A stretch of 14,314 nt of DNA from CAJPPJ01 sp963545265 (GCA_963545265.1 CAUUHY010000016.1:1-14314), one strand, 5' to 3'; positions 6,949-13,884 are shown, counted from the first letter of the stretch. The notes: a model not told the origin generated them from the sequence alone. Made by a program: numbers and translations.

Positions 6949-7877
6949 TAAAAGATTCTTTATATGGATTTATAGTAGGGGATGCTATGGGAGTTCCAGT
7001 AGAATTTGAAGATAGAGAAAAACTTATTAATAAACCAGTAACATCAATGTTAGGATATGGTAGTCATGATGTAGAAGCAGGTGTATATTCTGATGACACA
7101 TCTATGACTTTAGCTACTATGGATTCTATTATCAAACAAAATGGAATTATAAATTATAATGATATTGCTGATAAATTTTGTAATTGGGTAAATAATAATG
7201 AATATACTGCTACTAATAAAATTTTTGATATAGGTATGACTACTAAATATGCATTAATTAAATATTTTAATAATAAGATAGATGCTACTATGTGTGGAGG
7301 AACAAATATAAACGAAAATGGTAATGGTTCTCTTATGAGAATGTTACCAATTGCTTTATATTGTTTTTATAAAAATATAAAAGATGATAATGAAATATTT
7401 ACTTTAGTTAAAAATTTATCTTCAATTACTCATGCTCATGATATAAGTATACTTGGATGCTATATTTATGTAAGATATGTTATCTCTTTATTAGAGACAA
7501 AAAATAAAATTTCTTCTTATCATTTTATAAAGAAATTAGATTATAGTATGTTTATAGAAGAAGTTAAATTAGAATATTCTAGAATTTTATTTAGTGATAT
7601 TTCAACACTAAATATAAATGATATAAATTCTAGTGGATATGTTGTAGATACATTAGAAGCAGTATTTTGGATTATATTAAATTGTAGTAGTTATAATGAA
7701 TCAATTATTGGTGCAATTAATTTAGGTGGAGATACAGATACAATAGGTGCTATAACTGGTTCTATAGCAGGTATATTATATGGATATGATAATATAAGTA
7801 AAAGATGGATAAGTAAACTTAAAAATAAAGATTATATTGATGAAATAATAATAAAGTTTGAAAATACTTTTGTGTAA
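6939..7877 (+). CDS. ADP-ribosylglycohydrolase (DraG/ARH family)
   Basis: The 312-residue protein has the full ARH signature: GDAMGVPVEF (14-23), SDDTSM (51-56; D52 and D53 bind magnesium), NGSLMRMLP (about 129-137), THAHD, and GGDTDTIGAITG (263-274; D265 and D267 complete the metal site). All key residues are intact, so activity is likely. The family removes ADP-ribose from proteins or other acceptors, or hydrolyses ADP-ribose-containing compounds; DraG reactivates nitrogenase reductase by removing ADP-ribose from Arg. No nitrogenase genes are present, so a different target is expected. The ATG lies inside the end of the upstream YHGSP gene (ten-base overlap), implying coupled synthesis of about equal amounts, as for a modifier and its eraser. 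Confidence 0.9.
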   Translation: MSIVKDSLYGFIVGDAMGVPVEFEDREKLINKPVTSMLGYGSHDVEAGVYSDDTSMTLATMDSIIKQNGIINYNDIADKFCNWVNNNEYTATNKIFDIGMTTKYALIKYFNNKIDATMCGGTNINENGNGSLMRMLPIALYCFYKNIKDDNEIFTLVKNLSSITHAHDISILGCYIYVRYVISLLETKNKISSYHFIKKLDYSMFIEEVKLEYSRILFSDISTLNINDINSSGYVVDTLEAVFWIILNCSSYNESIIGAINLGGDTDTIGAITGSIAGILYGYDNISKRWISKLKNKDYIDEIIIKFENTFV

Positions 7878-7892
7878 ATTAATAGGTGGGTA

Positions 7893-8549
7893 ATGTCGTC
7901 ATATAGGTTGTATGATAAAAAATTAGATTTATATAATGAGAGGCAAAAAATAATTAATTTTGGCTCTTTTCCGTCTGATTTAACTATATTATCTAATATT
8001 TGTCTTGGAGGAAGAATATATCATGATTATCATCAAAAATTTTTATCTCCAACAATAGATTTTTTTATGGAAGTAGATAGTTTTATTAAATTTTGTTGTA
8101 ATTTAAAATATTATTTAAATTGTGAATTAATACCACTTCCAAACTTTAAAAGAAATAATCTGAATAATTTCTTCTTTTGTCAAATTGGAGATTTAATAGC
8201 AGGTTTTTCTCATACTAATGATTCCTATGAAAGAATAATTACTAAATGGAATGAAAGAAAGAAAAGAGTTAATTATAATAATATAATAGTAATAGCAAAT
8301 GATAGAAATATACTTACTTATCCTGCTAGTATAGCAAGTGAAGAAACTGTTAAAAATTTTGCTAAAATCCCATATAAAAAAGTATTATTTACAATAAAAG
8401 ATTATAAGTATGATTATGTTTCTTATTTACCTAGTTTTAAAGATGAAAATGCTTCTCCAGAAGCTACAAGACCATCTTTAAATAAAAAAGGAAAATATAT
8501 ATTAGAAGAAGATGGTTTTGATTTAGAAAAATTTATATGTAATTTATAA
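7893..8549 (+). CDS. DUF1919-family protein
   Basis: The 218-residue protein shows the DUF1919 pattern: SNICLGGRIYHDYHQKFLSPT (residues 34-54), with C37 and H44, then a helix with FIKFCCNLKYYLNCEL and, later, KWNERKKRVNYNNIIVIAND. DUF1919 proteins are mostly found near exopolysaccharide or capsule genes and have been proposed to take part in polysaccharide modification, but no activity is established that I know of. Here it ends a nucleotide/ADP-ribose cluster, 15 bases after the glycohydrolase stop, with AGGTGG at 7884-7889 as ribosome site, so it is likely in the same transcript. There is no signal peptide or membrane helix. The family call is good; the role is unknown. Confidence 0.75.
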   Translation: MSSYRLYDKKLDLYNERQKIINFGSFPSDLTILSNICLGGRIYHDYHQKFLSPTIDFFMEVDSFIKFCCNLKYYLNCELIPLPNFKRNNLNNFFFCQIGDLIAGFSHTNDSYERIITKWNERKKRVNYNNIIVIANDRNILTYPASIASEETVKNFAKIPYKKVLFTIKDYKYDYVSYLPSFKDENASPEATRPSLNKKGKYILEEDGFDLEKFICNL

Positions 8550-8562
8550 AAGTAAAATCTTA

Positions 8563-8571
8563 TGGTAAAAT
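8563..8571 (+). promoter_or_regulatory. Extended -10-like promoter before the RyR-like gene
   Basis: TGGTAAAAT (TGn plus TAAAAT at 8566-8571) lies shortly after the DUF1919 stop. There is no clear -35. The expected start near 8578 leaves about 12 bases to the ATG, so transcripts from here would hold at most part of GGAG (8578-8581). Read-through from the upstream cluster is an alternative. Confidence 0.45.
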
Positions 8572-8589
8572 AAGGATGGAGATATAAAT

Positions 8590-9126
8590 ATGGATGATAT
8601 AGTTATAAAAAATGTACTTTCTTATTCGTTAGCTTCAGATTTACATGAAGCTTGGAGACTTACAAGACAAAAAGAAGATGGAACATATGAAGCAAGAATA
8701 AAAAAGTCAACAGATGAAGAATGGAATATAAATCATGGTACAGATGAAGTTGATATTGCTAATTGTACTTTTGAGGAACTTCCATCAAATTGGCAGTATG
8801 AAAATTTATCAGCTGCAAAAGTAGCAATAGAGTTGGTTTATGATAAAACTCTTGCAGGGGAAGATATTACAGCAGAAGAAAAAGAACAAATGGCTGCAGT
8901 TGTTCATGATGAATGGTTAAAAAGAAATGATTGGGTGTTTGATAGTGAATATGGAGATCCAAATTTAGCAGTTTCATATGAAGATTTATCTGAAGATGAA
9001 AAATATAAAGATAAAATTCAATTAGATAATGCACAAGCAAAAGTAAAAGAATATGTAGAAGATTTAATAGATGTAGAAGAATTATGTGCAAAATATAATT
9101 TAAAAATATCAGTTAAAAGATTATAA
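8590..9126 (+). CDS. Acidic protein with RyR-like sequence, function unknown
   Basis: This 178-residue, strongly acidic protein contains VHDEW (105-109) followed by DPNL (123-126) and YEDLSEDEKYKDK (130-142). The order 'His-x-x-Trp, then YxxLxxxEKxxD' resembles the RyR domain, first named from ryanodine receptors and also found in bacterial and phage proteins. An earlier segment, LHEAWRLTRQKEDGTYEARIK (18-38) with DEEW (42-45), has a similar HxxW opening and may be a second, diverged copy. The middle has a conserved-looking VDIANCTFEELPSNWQYEN (54-72). RyR-type domains in bacteria are suspected ligand sensors; that is not shown here. GGAG at 8578-8581 sits eight bases before the ATG. A terminator overlaps the stop codon. 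There is no signal peptide or membrane helix. Confidence 0.65.
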   Translation: MDDIVIKNVLSYSLASDLHEAWRLTRQKEDGTYEARIKKSTDEEWNINHGTDEVDIANCTFEELPSNWQYENLSAAKVAIELVYDKTLAGEDITAEEKEQMAAVVHDEWLKRNDWVFDSEYGDPNLAVSYEDLSEDEKYKDKIQLDNAQAKVKEYVEDLIDVEELCAKYNLKISVKRL

Positions 9127-9143
9127 TTATTAATCTTTTTAAT
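9115..9143 (+). terminator. Intrinsic terminator overlapping the stop codon of the RyR-like gene
   Basis: AAAAGATTA (9115-9123) pairs perfectly with TAATCTTTT (9131-9139) around a seven-base loop that includes the TAA stop, followed by Ts. It separates the OLD-family gene from the upstream genes. Confidence 0.7.
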
Positions 9144-9179
9144 TCATTTAAAAAATAATATTAAAATAGGAAAAAATAA

Positions 9180-10886
9180 ATGAAAAAGAATAGTACAAAT
9201 GCAAGTGTTAAAGTATCAGAAATAGAATTTAATAATGGAAAAAAAATCAATATTGATGAAGAAGATATAGTAATTTTTGTTGGAGCCAATAATGTAGGAA
9301 AAAGCAGAATTTTAAAAGAGATTAGAAATGATTTATTTCATCATACTTCTACTAATAAAATACTTATTAAAAATATTCAATATAAAAATGAAAATTTTGA
9401 TAACAATAAAATTTTGAAAATTTTAAGTGAAAATTTTCTTAAAGAAGAGAATGGTAATTATAATGTATATTTAGATGAAAATACTTGTTTTCAAGTAAGT
9501 GGAAGTGGATTTATGCCAGAATTATCATCACCATATTTGTTATATAAAATTTTTTATAATTTTTTATCTACAGAAAGTCGTTTAAAATTCACTTTACCAC
9601 TAAGAGAAAATTCTATCAAAGATCCATTTAGTTTTAAAATTATTCGTAAATTAGAAGAAAATGAAGACAAAATGAACATACTAAATGATAATTTATTTAA
9701 AATTTTTGATAAAAAAATAGAAGTATATGATTTAGATGAGAATTTTTTTGGTAAATCTTATAAATTTGGAAGTAAAGAAGAAATTGATGATATTTCTCAA
9801 TCTAATTCAAGAAAAGCAAAACAAAAACTAAAAAAGTTAGAAAATTTGCATGAACAAGGAGATGGTATTAGAAGTGCAGTTGCTATTTTAGCTTCATTGA
9901 TAGTCAGTACACAATCAATATTTTTAATAGATGAACCTGAAGTTTTTTTGCATCCCCCACAAGCTAAAAGTTTAGGAAATATTTTAGTTAAATTAACTAA
10001 AGGTAAACAGTGTTTTATTTCTACTCATAGTATTGATTTTATAAAAGGATTATTAGAATCAAATTCTGAAAGAATAAAAATAGTTAAAATAAACAGAAAT
10101 GATAATTATAATACTTTTAATATATTAGAAAATGGTTCTGTACAGGAAATTACAAATAATAATAGTTTAAAATATTCAAACATATTGAATGGGTTATTTT
10201 ATAAAAAAGTAGTTTTATGTGAAGATGAATCTGATTGTAAATTTTATTCTTTCATATTAGAAAATATTAATCCTTCTATTTATCAAGATACTTTATTTTG
10301 TGGAGTTGGAGGTAAAGATAGGTTTAAGATAATTATTCCTTTATTAAAAAAATTAAATATTGAATGGTGTGTAATTGCAGATTTAGATTTAATTAATAAT
10401 AAAGCAAAATTAGAAGACTTAATGAATGCTGTACAAGTAAATGAATATAATAAAATAGAATCTGAACACAAAAAATTTTTAGAGTTATATCCAAAAGAAA
10501 ATTCAAAAATTATTAAAAATAGACAAAATATAAAATCGGAAATAGAAAAAATATTAGATAGTGATGATTCAGAAAATATTACAAAAGAAGAGTCTGAGAA
10601 AATAAAATTAGTAATAAAAGATTATAGTAAATTTGAAATGTTAAAACAAGAAGGAAAGTGCTCGATTAAAAATAAAGAATGTCTTAAAAATTATAATAGT
10701 ATTATAGAAAAATTATCTTTTTTGAAAATTCATTTGGTAGAAGTTGGAGAATTAGAAAAATTTATTCCAGAAATAAAATTAAAAGGAAATCGCTGGGTAG
10801 AAGAAGTATTAAAAAAACATGTAGATATAAAAGACAAAAAATATCAAAAAGTAATACAATTTTTAAAAGAGATTTTTAATTTGTAA
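9180..10886 (+). CDS. OLD-family ATPase with C-terminal TOPRIM nuclease domain
   Basis: The 568-residue protein joins an SMC/ABC-like AAA ATPase to a TOPRIM domain. The ATPase shows Walker A GANNVGKS (35-42), signature-like GDGIRS (227-232), Walker B FLIDEPE (D251, E252) and switch STHS (281-284, H283). The TOPRIM part shows VVLCEDESD (E348), GVGGKD (375-380) and the metal-binding DLD (D401, D403). This is the OLD (overcome lysogenization defect) layout, as in GajA of the Gabija system; such proteins nick DNA and often act in anti-phage defence. No UvrD-like helicase (GajB) or reverse transcriptase follows, so it looks like a single-gene class 1 OLD protein. The C-terminal ~160 residues are Lys/Glu-rich and helical. 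A weak AGGA (9168-9171) precedes the ATG; the -35/-10 are unclear. An upstream terminator makes it a separate transcription unit. Confidence 0.88.
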   Translation: MKKNSTNASVKVSEIEFNNGKKINIDEEDIVIFVGANNVGKSRILKEIRNDLFHHTSTNKILIKNIQYKNENFDNNKILKILSENFLKEENGNYNVYLDENTCFQVSGSGFMPELSSPYLLYKIFYNFLSTESRLKFTLPLRENSIKDPFSFKIIRKLEENEDKMNILNDNLFKIFDKKIEVYDLDENFFGKSYKFGSKEEIDDISQSNSRKAKQKLKKLENLHEQGDGIRSAVAILASLIVSTQSIFLIDEPEVFLHPPQAKSLGNILVKLTKGKQCFISTHSIDFIKGLLESNSERIKIVKINRNDNYNTFNILENGSVQEITNNNSLKYSNILNGLFYKKVVLCEDESDCKFYSFILENINPSIYQDTLFCGVGGKDRFKIIIPLLKKLNIEWCVIADLDLINNKAKLEDLMNAVQVNEYNKIESEHKKFLELYPKENSKIIKNRQNIKSEIEKILDSDDSENITKEESEKIKLVIKDYSKFEMLKQEGKCSIKNKECLKNYNSIIEKLSFLKIHLVEVGELEKFIPEIKLKGNRWVEEVLKKHVDIKDKKYQKVIQFLKEIFNL

Positions 10887-10889
10887 AAA

Positions 10890-10898
10890 TGCTATAAT
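10890..10898 (+). promoter_or_regulatory. Extended -10 promoter for the antiporter gene
   Basis: TGCTATAAT (TATAAT at 10893-10898 with TGn before it) lies just after the OLD-family stop codon. No strong -35 is visible. Predicted start near 10905, with GGAGG at 10920-10924 in the short leader. Confidence 0.65.
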
Positions 10899-10928
10899 TA
10901 ATTGTATAAATAAGAATATGGAGGTATT

Positions 10929-11879
10929 ATGATATTAAATTTAATTTTTTTAATAGTAGGTTTTATTATTTTAATTAAAGGTGCAGATATTTTTGTAGAT
11001 GGTGCTAGTGCAGTAGCAGGTAATTTTAAAGTATCTAAGATGTTAATAGGGCTTACAATAGTAGCTTTTGGTACAAGTGCACCTGAATTAGCAGTTAGTA
11101 TAAAATCATTAATATCTGGTAATGGAGATATGGTTTTAGGAAATGTTATCGGTAGTAATATTTTAAATATTTTATTAATATTAGGTCTATCTGCAATGTT
11201 TCATTCTTTAGCAGTTAAAAATAATACTGTTAAAAAAGAACTTCCTATAACTCTAATGATTACTACAGCTTTTGCAGTACTTTTATCAGATAGTATTTTT
11301 ACGAAAAATGTAACTAATTCTTTTACTAGAGGAGACGGAATAGTACTTTTATTATTCTTTAGTGTGTTTATGTACTATTTAATAAGCATGTCTAGAAATA
11401 AGATAGATGATGATAGTAACGCAACTTATCCATCAATGAAAAAGGCTTGTTTTTTAACTATTTTAGGGCTTATAGGAATAGTAGTTGGTAGTAACTTTGT
11501 AGTAGATGGTGCTAGTGGACTTGCTAAAATAGTTGGAATTAGTGAAAGAATGATATCTTTAACTATAGTTGCAATTGGAACTTCACTTCCAGAACTTGTT
11601 ACAAGTGTTGCTGCGACTAGAAAAGGTGAATATGATATTGCAATAGGAAATGTAGTAGGAAGTAATATATTCAATATAGGTATTGTTATTGGTATACCAG
11701 TAGCTATATTTGGAGGAATATCTAAAATTAACTTTAGCTATATAGATATAGTAGTTATGATTTTATCAGCATTATTCTTGTTTATATTTTCATACAATGA
11801 TCATAAGATTTCTAAAAAAGAAGGAATATTCTTTTTACTAGCATTTATAGCTTATTATAGTTATGTTATATTTGGATGA
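10929..11879 (+). CDS. yrbG: YrbG-type calcium/sodium antiporter (CaCA superfamily)
   Basis: The 316-residue membrane protein has about ten hydrophobic helices and the two inverted alpha-repeats of cation/calcium exchangers: GTSAPELAVS (48-57) with GNVIGSNILNI about 17 residues later, and GTSLPELVTS (217-226) with GNVVGSNIFNIG. The glutamates E53 and E222 in the two repeats bind the transported cation. The family exports calcium (or other cations) in exchange for sodium or protons across the cytoplasmic membrane. Length and topology are normal, so it should be functional. The start is set by GGAGG (10920-10924), only four to five bases from the ATG, slightly short. It is a single-gene unit with its own extended -10 promoter and a strong hairpin terminator about 90 bases downstream. 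The stop codon is TGA, showing that TGA is read as stop here. Confidence 0.92.
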   Translation: MILNLIFLIVGFIILIKGADIFVDGASAVAGNFKVSKMLIGLTIVAFGTSAPELAVSIKSLISGNGDMVLGNVIGSNILNILLILGLSAMFHSLAVKNNTVKKELPITLMITTAFAVLLSDSIFTKNVTNSFTRGDGIVLLLFFSVFMYYLISMSRNKIDDDSNATYPSMKKACFLTILGLIGIVVGSNFVVDGASGLAKIVGISERMISLTIVAIGTSLPELVTSVAATRKGEYDIAIGNVVGSNIFNIGIVIGIPVAIFGGISKINFSYIDIVVMILSALFLFIFSYNDHKISKKEGIFFLLAFIAYYSYVIFG

Positions 11880-11967
11880 ATGATTTTTAAATTCAAGACA
11901 AGAAAATTTATATTTCTATTAAATACTAAAAAATTTAAATATTAGGAGTAAACTTAAGAGATATTAT

Positions 11968-11998
11968 AATAAGTAGTTTTATAACTACTTATTTTTAT
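11968..11998 (+). terminator. Strong intrinsic terminator after the antiporter gene
   Basis: AATAAGTAGTT (11968-11978) pairs perfectly with AACTACTTATT (11983-11993) around a TTAT loop, and the 3' arm runs into TTTATT. An 11-bp uninterrupted stem with a four-base loop is the best terminator in the window. Confidence 0.8.
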
Positions 11999-12006
11999 TA
12001 AGAATA

Positions 12007-12015
12007 TGATACAAT
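12007..12015 (+). promoter_or_regulatory. Extended -10 promoter, orphaned or with a long leader to the peptidase gene
   Basis: TGATACAAT (TACAAT at 12010-12015) has no clear -35. Transcripts from about 12022 would reach the M3-like gene after a leader of about 170 bases containing the aborted frame at 12060. Confidence 0.45.
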
Positions 12016-12192
12016 TATTTTAAAAATTAACATTTAGAAATAAAGGAAATCAAGTTGATATGTTTTGGCAATGAAAAATTTCTACTTTAAAATTAATAGA
12101 TAGATGTGAATAAGATTAATGACCAACGAGACTAATTTTAAAAAACTAATAGTTAAAAATAATAAATATTATTTGTAAGGAGATAAGTATAA

Positions 12193-13341
12193 ATGAGTTT
12201 AGAAGATAAAATAAATTATTTAGATTATAAATACCAATTTGTAAAAAACAATAAATACTGGGATTATAATAGATTATATAATATAAGTATAAATAATAAA
12301 GAATATAAAATATTAGAAAATGATTTTTTATTAAATGTTGCAAAAGATATCTCTAGAAAAACTGATGGGGATTTTGTTGATAGAAAATCAATGAGAGATT
12401 ATGAAATACCAAATATTGATATAGACAAAATGAAAGAAATAGTTATAGATTTTTTTAACCAAGTTAATCCTGAATATGATAAAAAGCTAGAATTATTATT
12501 ATCTAAGACAAAGTTTATAAAGTATGATGAAAACAAACCAAGTGATAATCAAAGATGTGTTCTTAATTCTGATGGAATCAAAATTTATTACCAAAATGAT
12601 TTAAATACATTAGTGAATTTAGCTCATGAATTAAGTCATGGAATTTCTCGTTTAAATAATAATTTAGAAGAAAAGTATAATGATGAAGTTGAAGTACTTT
12701 CGGAAGTTGAATCTCTGATGACAGAAGACATATTTCTAGAATATTTAAAATATAAAAATCTTCAAATAAAAGAAAAAAATTTGGCTAATGAAGTAATAAC
12801 ATTAGATGAAGATATTATTAACGATATAAAATATAGTAAATATAAGACATGTATTTATTGTGCGTATAGAGCAATAGATGAATTAGAATTTAAAAATATC
12901 TTAAAGAGAAATAAAATAAATAATATTGATAAAGCTCTTATAGAAAGAATATCTAATTTTACGAATATATCAAATGATGATGTTATTTCAAGAATTGATA
13001 AATTTATAAATAGATATTATCCAAGTGATAATAATGTACACAATTATATAGGTATTGCCAATTATGATTTAAAAAATGGTCAACAATTGTCAAATGAATC
13101 TAGATTTATTTATGCAGAGTGTTTAGTTGAAAAATTTAATAATATGAATCTAGATAAAAATCAAAAAGTAGAATTTTATAAAAATTATTTAAATAGTGCA
13201 AAAGATATGAGTTTACAAAATGTTTTACAATTGTTTAATGTTGATCTAATAAATATAAGTAGTTTTTCTGAAGATTTTATTAGAAAATTTAATTTTTTAT
13301 CCGATGATGTTAAGAAAAAGCCATTGCCACCACAATTATAG
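12193..13341 (+). CDS. Reduced M3-like (oligoendopeptidase-like) zinc metallopeptidase
   Basis: The 382-residue protein has a gluzincin zinc site, HELSHG (H145, E146, H149), and a downstream SEVESLMTED with E171 as the probable third ligand, 26 residues after the first His, in the style of M3 peptidases (HExxH...EVAS). The C-terminal segment YKNYLNSAKDMSLQNVLQL (about 335-353) followed by FNVDL also resembles the M3 end (fLxxGxSxsPxELLxxxGvD). It is much shorter than PepF or other M3 oligopeptidases (about 560-600 residues): the N-terminal helical domain is mostly gone. No signal peptide is seen, so it is probably cytosolic, acting on short peptides, but the short form could have another role. 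AAGGAG (12177-12182), ten bases upstream, supports the ATG. Upstream DNA looks decayed. Confidence 0.72.
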   Translation: MSLEDKINYLDYKYQFVKNNKYWDYNRLYNISINNKEYKILENDFLLNVAKDISRKTDGDFVDRKSMRDYEIPNIDIDKMKEIVIDFFNQVNPEYDKKLELLLSKTKFIKYDENKPSDNQRCVLNSDGIKIYYQNDLNTLVNLAHELSHGISRLNNNLEEKYNDEVEVLSEVESLMTEDIFLEYLKYKNLQIKEKNLANEVITLDEDIINDIKYSKYKTCIYCAYRAIDELEFKNILKRNKINNIDKALIERISNFTNISNDDVISRIDKFINRYYPSDNNVHNYIGIANYDLKNGQQLSNESRFIYAECLVEKFNNMNLDKNQKVEFYKNYLNSAKDMSLQNVLQLFNVDLINISSFSEDFIRKFNFLSDDVKKKPLPPQL

Positions 13342-13348
13342 TTTTTTT

Positions 13349-13365
13349 AAAACAACTGTTTTTTT
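13349..13365 (+). terminator. Weak terminator-like hairpin after the M3-like gene
   Basis: AAAAC (13349-13353) pairs with GTTTT (13358-13362) across an AACT loop, followed by Ts to 13365. The stem has only five pairs, so this is a tentative call. Confidence 0.35.
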
Positions 13366-13380
13366 ATGAATAATATAAAA

Positions 13381-13410
13381 AGAAGGTAAAACATGGATTT
13401 TAATTATTAA
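13381..13410 (+). pseudogene. Ribosome site and ATG followed by an early stop: possible lost start of the GNAT gene
   Basis: AGAAGG (13381-13386) lies six bases before an ATG at 13393, but the frame ends after five codons (ATG GAT TTT AAT TAT, then two TAA). This start is in the same frame as the GNAT remnant that begins near 13702, and the distance to the GNAT acetyl-CoA loop (about 115 codons) is close to that in a whole GNAT gene. It may be the original start of that gene, with the middle since replaced. This is inference; the start signal and stop are seen. Confidence 0.35.
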
Positions 13411-13457
13411 TAAGAAGAAAATAATTTAATAGTATCAAATGAGAATATAAAAAATCA

Positions 13458-13724
13458 ATGTATGCACCAAGAGATTTTGAATTAGATATTTTATATAGAA
13501 CGATTATAAAACCTTGGAAATTTGCAAGTGAAGAAACAGAACAATTTACTTATTCTAATCATTATGCAAATATAATGTCATATATAGGAAAACATTATCC
13601 AAAATTAATCTACATTGATAATTTATATCAAAGATTAGCTATATATGATATGGTTTACTTTATAAAATATTTAATAAAACATCTTGAGATAGAAGAATTA
13701 AAAAAGAAAAGTATTCTATCTTGA
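13458..13724 (+). CDS. Small protein or C-terminal gene fragment of unknown family
   Basis: The 88-residue frame has a natural, protein-like composition, with KPWKFASEETEQFTYSNHYA (about 16-35), KHYPKLIYIDNLYQRLAIYD and a hydrophobic YFIKYLIKHLEIEEL end. I do not recognise the family. There is no proper ribosome site: GAGAA at 13441 is 13 bases away, and the frame opens only six codons before the ATG. Its C-terminal end overlaps the start of the GNAT remnant in another frame. Together these suggest a displaced 3' part of a larger gene rather than an intact one, although a short independent protein cannot be ruled out. Confidence 0.45.
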   Translation: MYAPRDFELDILYRTIIKPWKFASEETEQFTYSNHYANIMSYIGKHYPKLIYIDNLYQRLAIYDMVYFIKYLIKHLEIEELKKKSILS

Positions 13725-13884
13725 CGCTATTTATGTTATGCCGGATTATCAAGGCAATGGTTATGGAATATGTTTAATATCATTTGCTTGTGATTTTGCT
13801 AAAACTATTGATTGTTATAAAATATATTTAATAACTAATAGAAGTAATGTATCTGCTTATAAATGTTATGAAAAAAGCAAATGA
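13702..13884 (+). pseudogene. GNAT acetyltransferase remnant (C-terminal half, N-terminal half lost)
   Basis: This frame opens after a stop at 13699-13701 and reads KVFYLDAIYVMPDYQGNGYG, then CLISFACDFAKTIDCYKIYL, then TNRSNVSAYKCYEKSK, ending at TGA 13882-13884. MPDYQGNGYG is the acetyl-CoA-binding QxxGxG loop of GNAT N-acetyltransferases, and the following helix, strand and 'N..AYKCYEK' segment are the normal order towards the family's YEK.GF end. The N-terminal ~100 residues (first strands and helices) are absent, no start codon with a ribosome site is seen, and the frame breaks where '.GF' and the last strand should come. I judge it a non-functional fragment. Earlier it probably started near 13393, which is in the same frame. 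Confidence 0.72.

Larger units (their letters stand above)
11880..12192. other. Gene-poor stretch with a terminator, a promoter and only short broken frames
   Basis: These 313 bases hold no convincing gene. They contain the antiporter's terminator (11968-11998), an extended -10 element (12007-12015), a ribosome-site-like AAGGA (12043-12047) and short frames only: 21 codons from 11880, four sense codons from 12060 (ATG TTT TGG CAA then TGA), ten from 12071 and 19 from 12119. A promoter and ribosome site leading to an immediate stop suggests the remains of a lost gene, but no homology is recognisable. The AAGGAG at 12177-12182 belongs to the next gene. Confidence 0.5.

Noticed and set aside
10864..10885. 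TTAAAA/TTTTAA pairing near the end of the OLD-family gene as a terminator
   Set aside because: The stem has no G-C pair, is only six pairs long, and no T-run follows in the right place.
9180..10886. Gabija system (GajA plus GajB)
   Set aside because: No UvrD-like helicase gene follows; the next gene is a cation antiporter with its own promoter.
12060..12115. TGA read as tryptophan (Mollicutes code) to extend the short frame ATG TTT TGG CAA TGA
   Set aside because: TGA is used as a genuine stop in this window (antiporter gene, 13722-13724, 14156-14158), and tryptophan in all clear genes is TGG. The extended frame would in any case end 13 codons later.
11880..12192. tRNA gene, small RNA or CRISPR repeats in the gene-poor stretch
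   Set aside because: No T-loop-like GTTCGANNC, no acceptor pairing and no repeated unit could be found; only the terminator hairpin has clear structure.
13458..13724. N-terminal half of the GNAT protein in a shifted frame
   Set aside because: Its sequence does not look like the early strands of a GNAT fold, so a simple single frameshift does not explain the junction near 13702.
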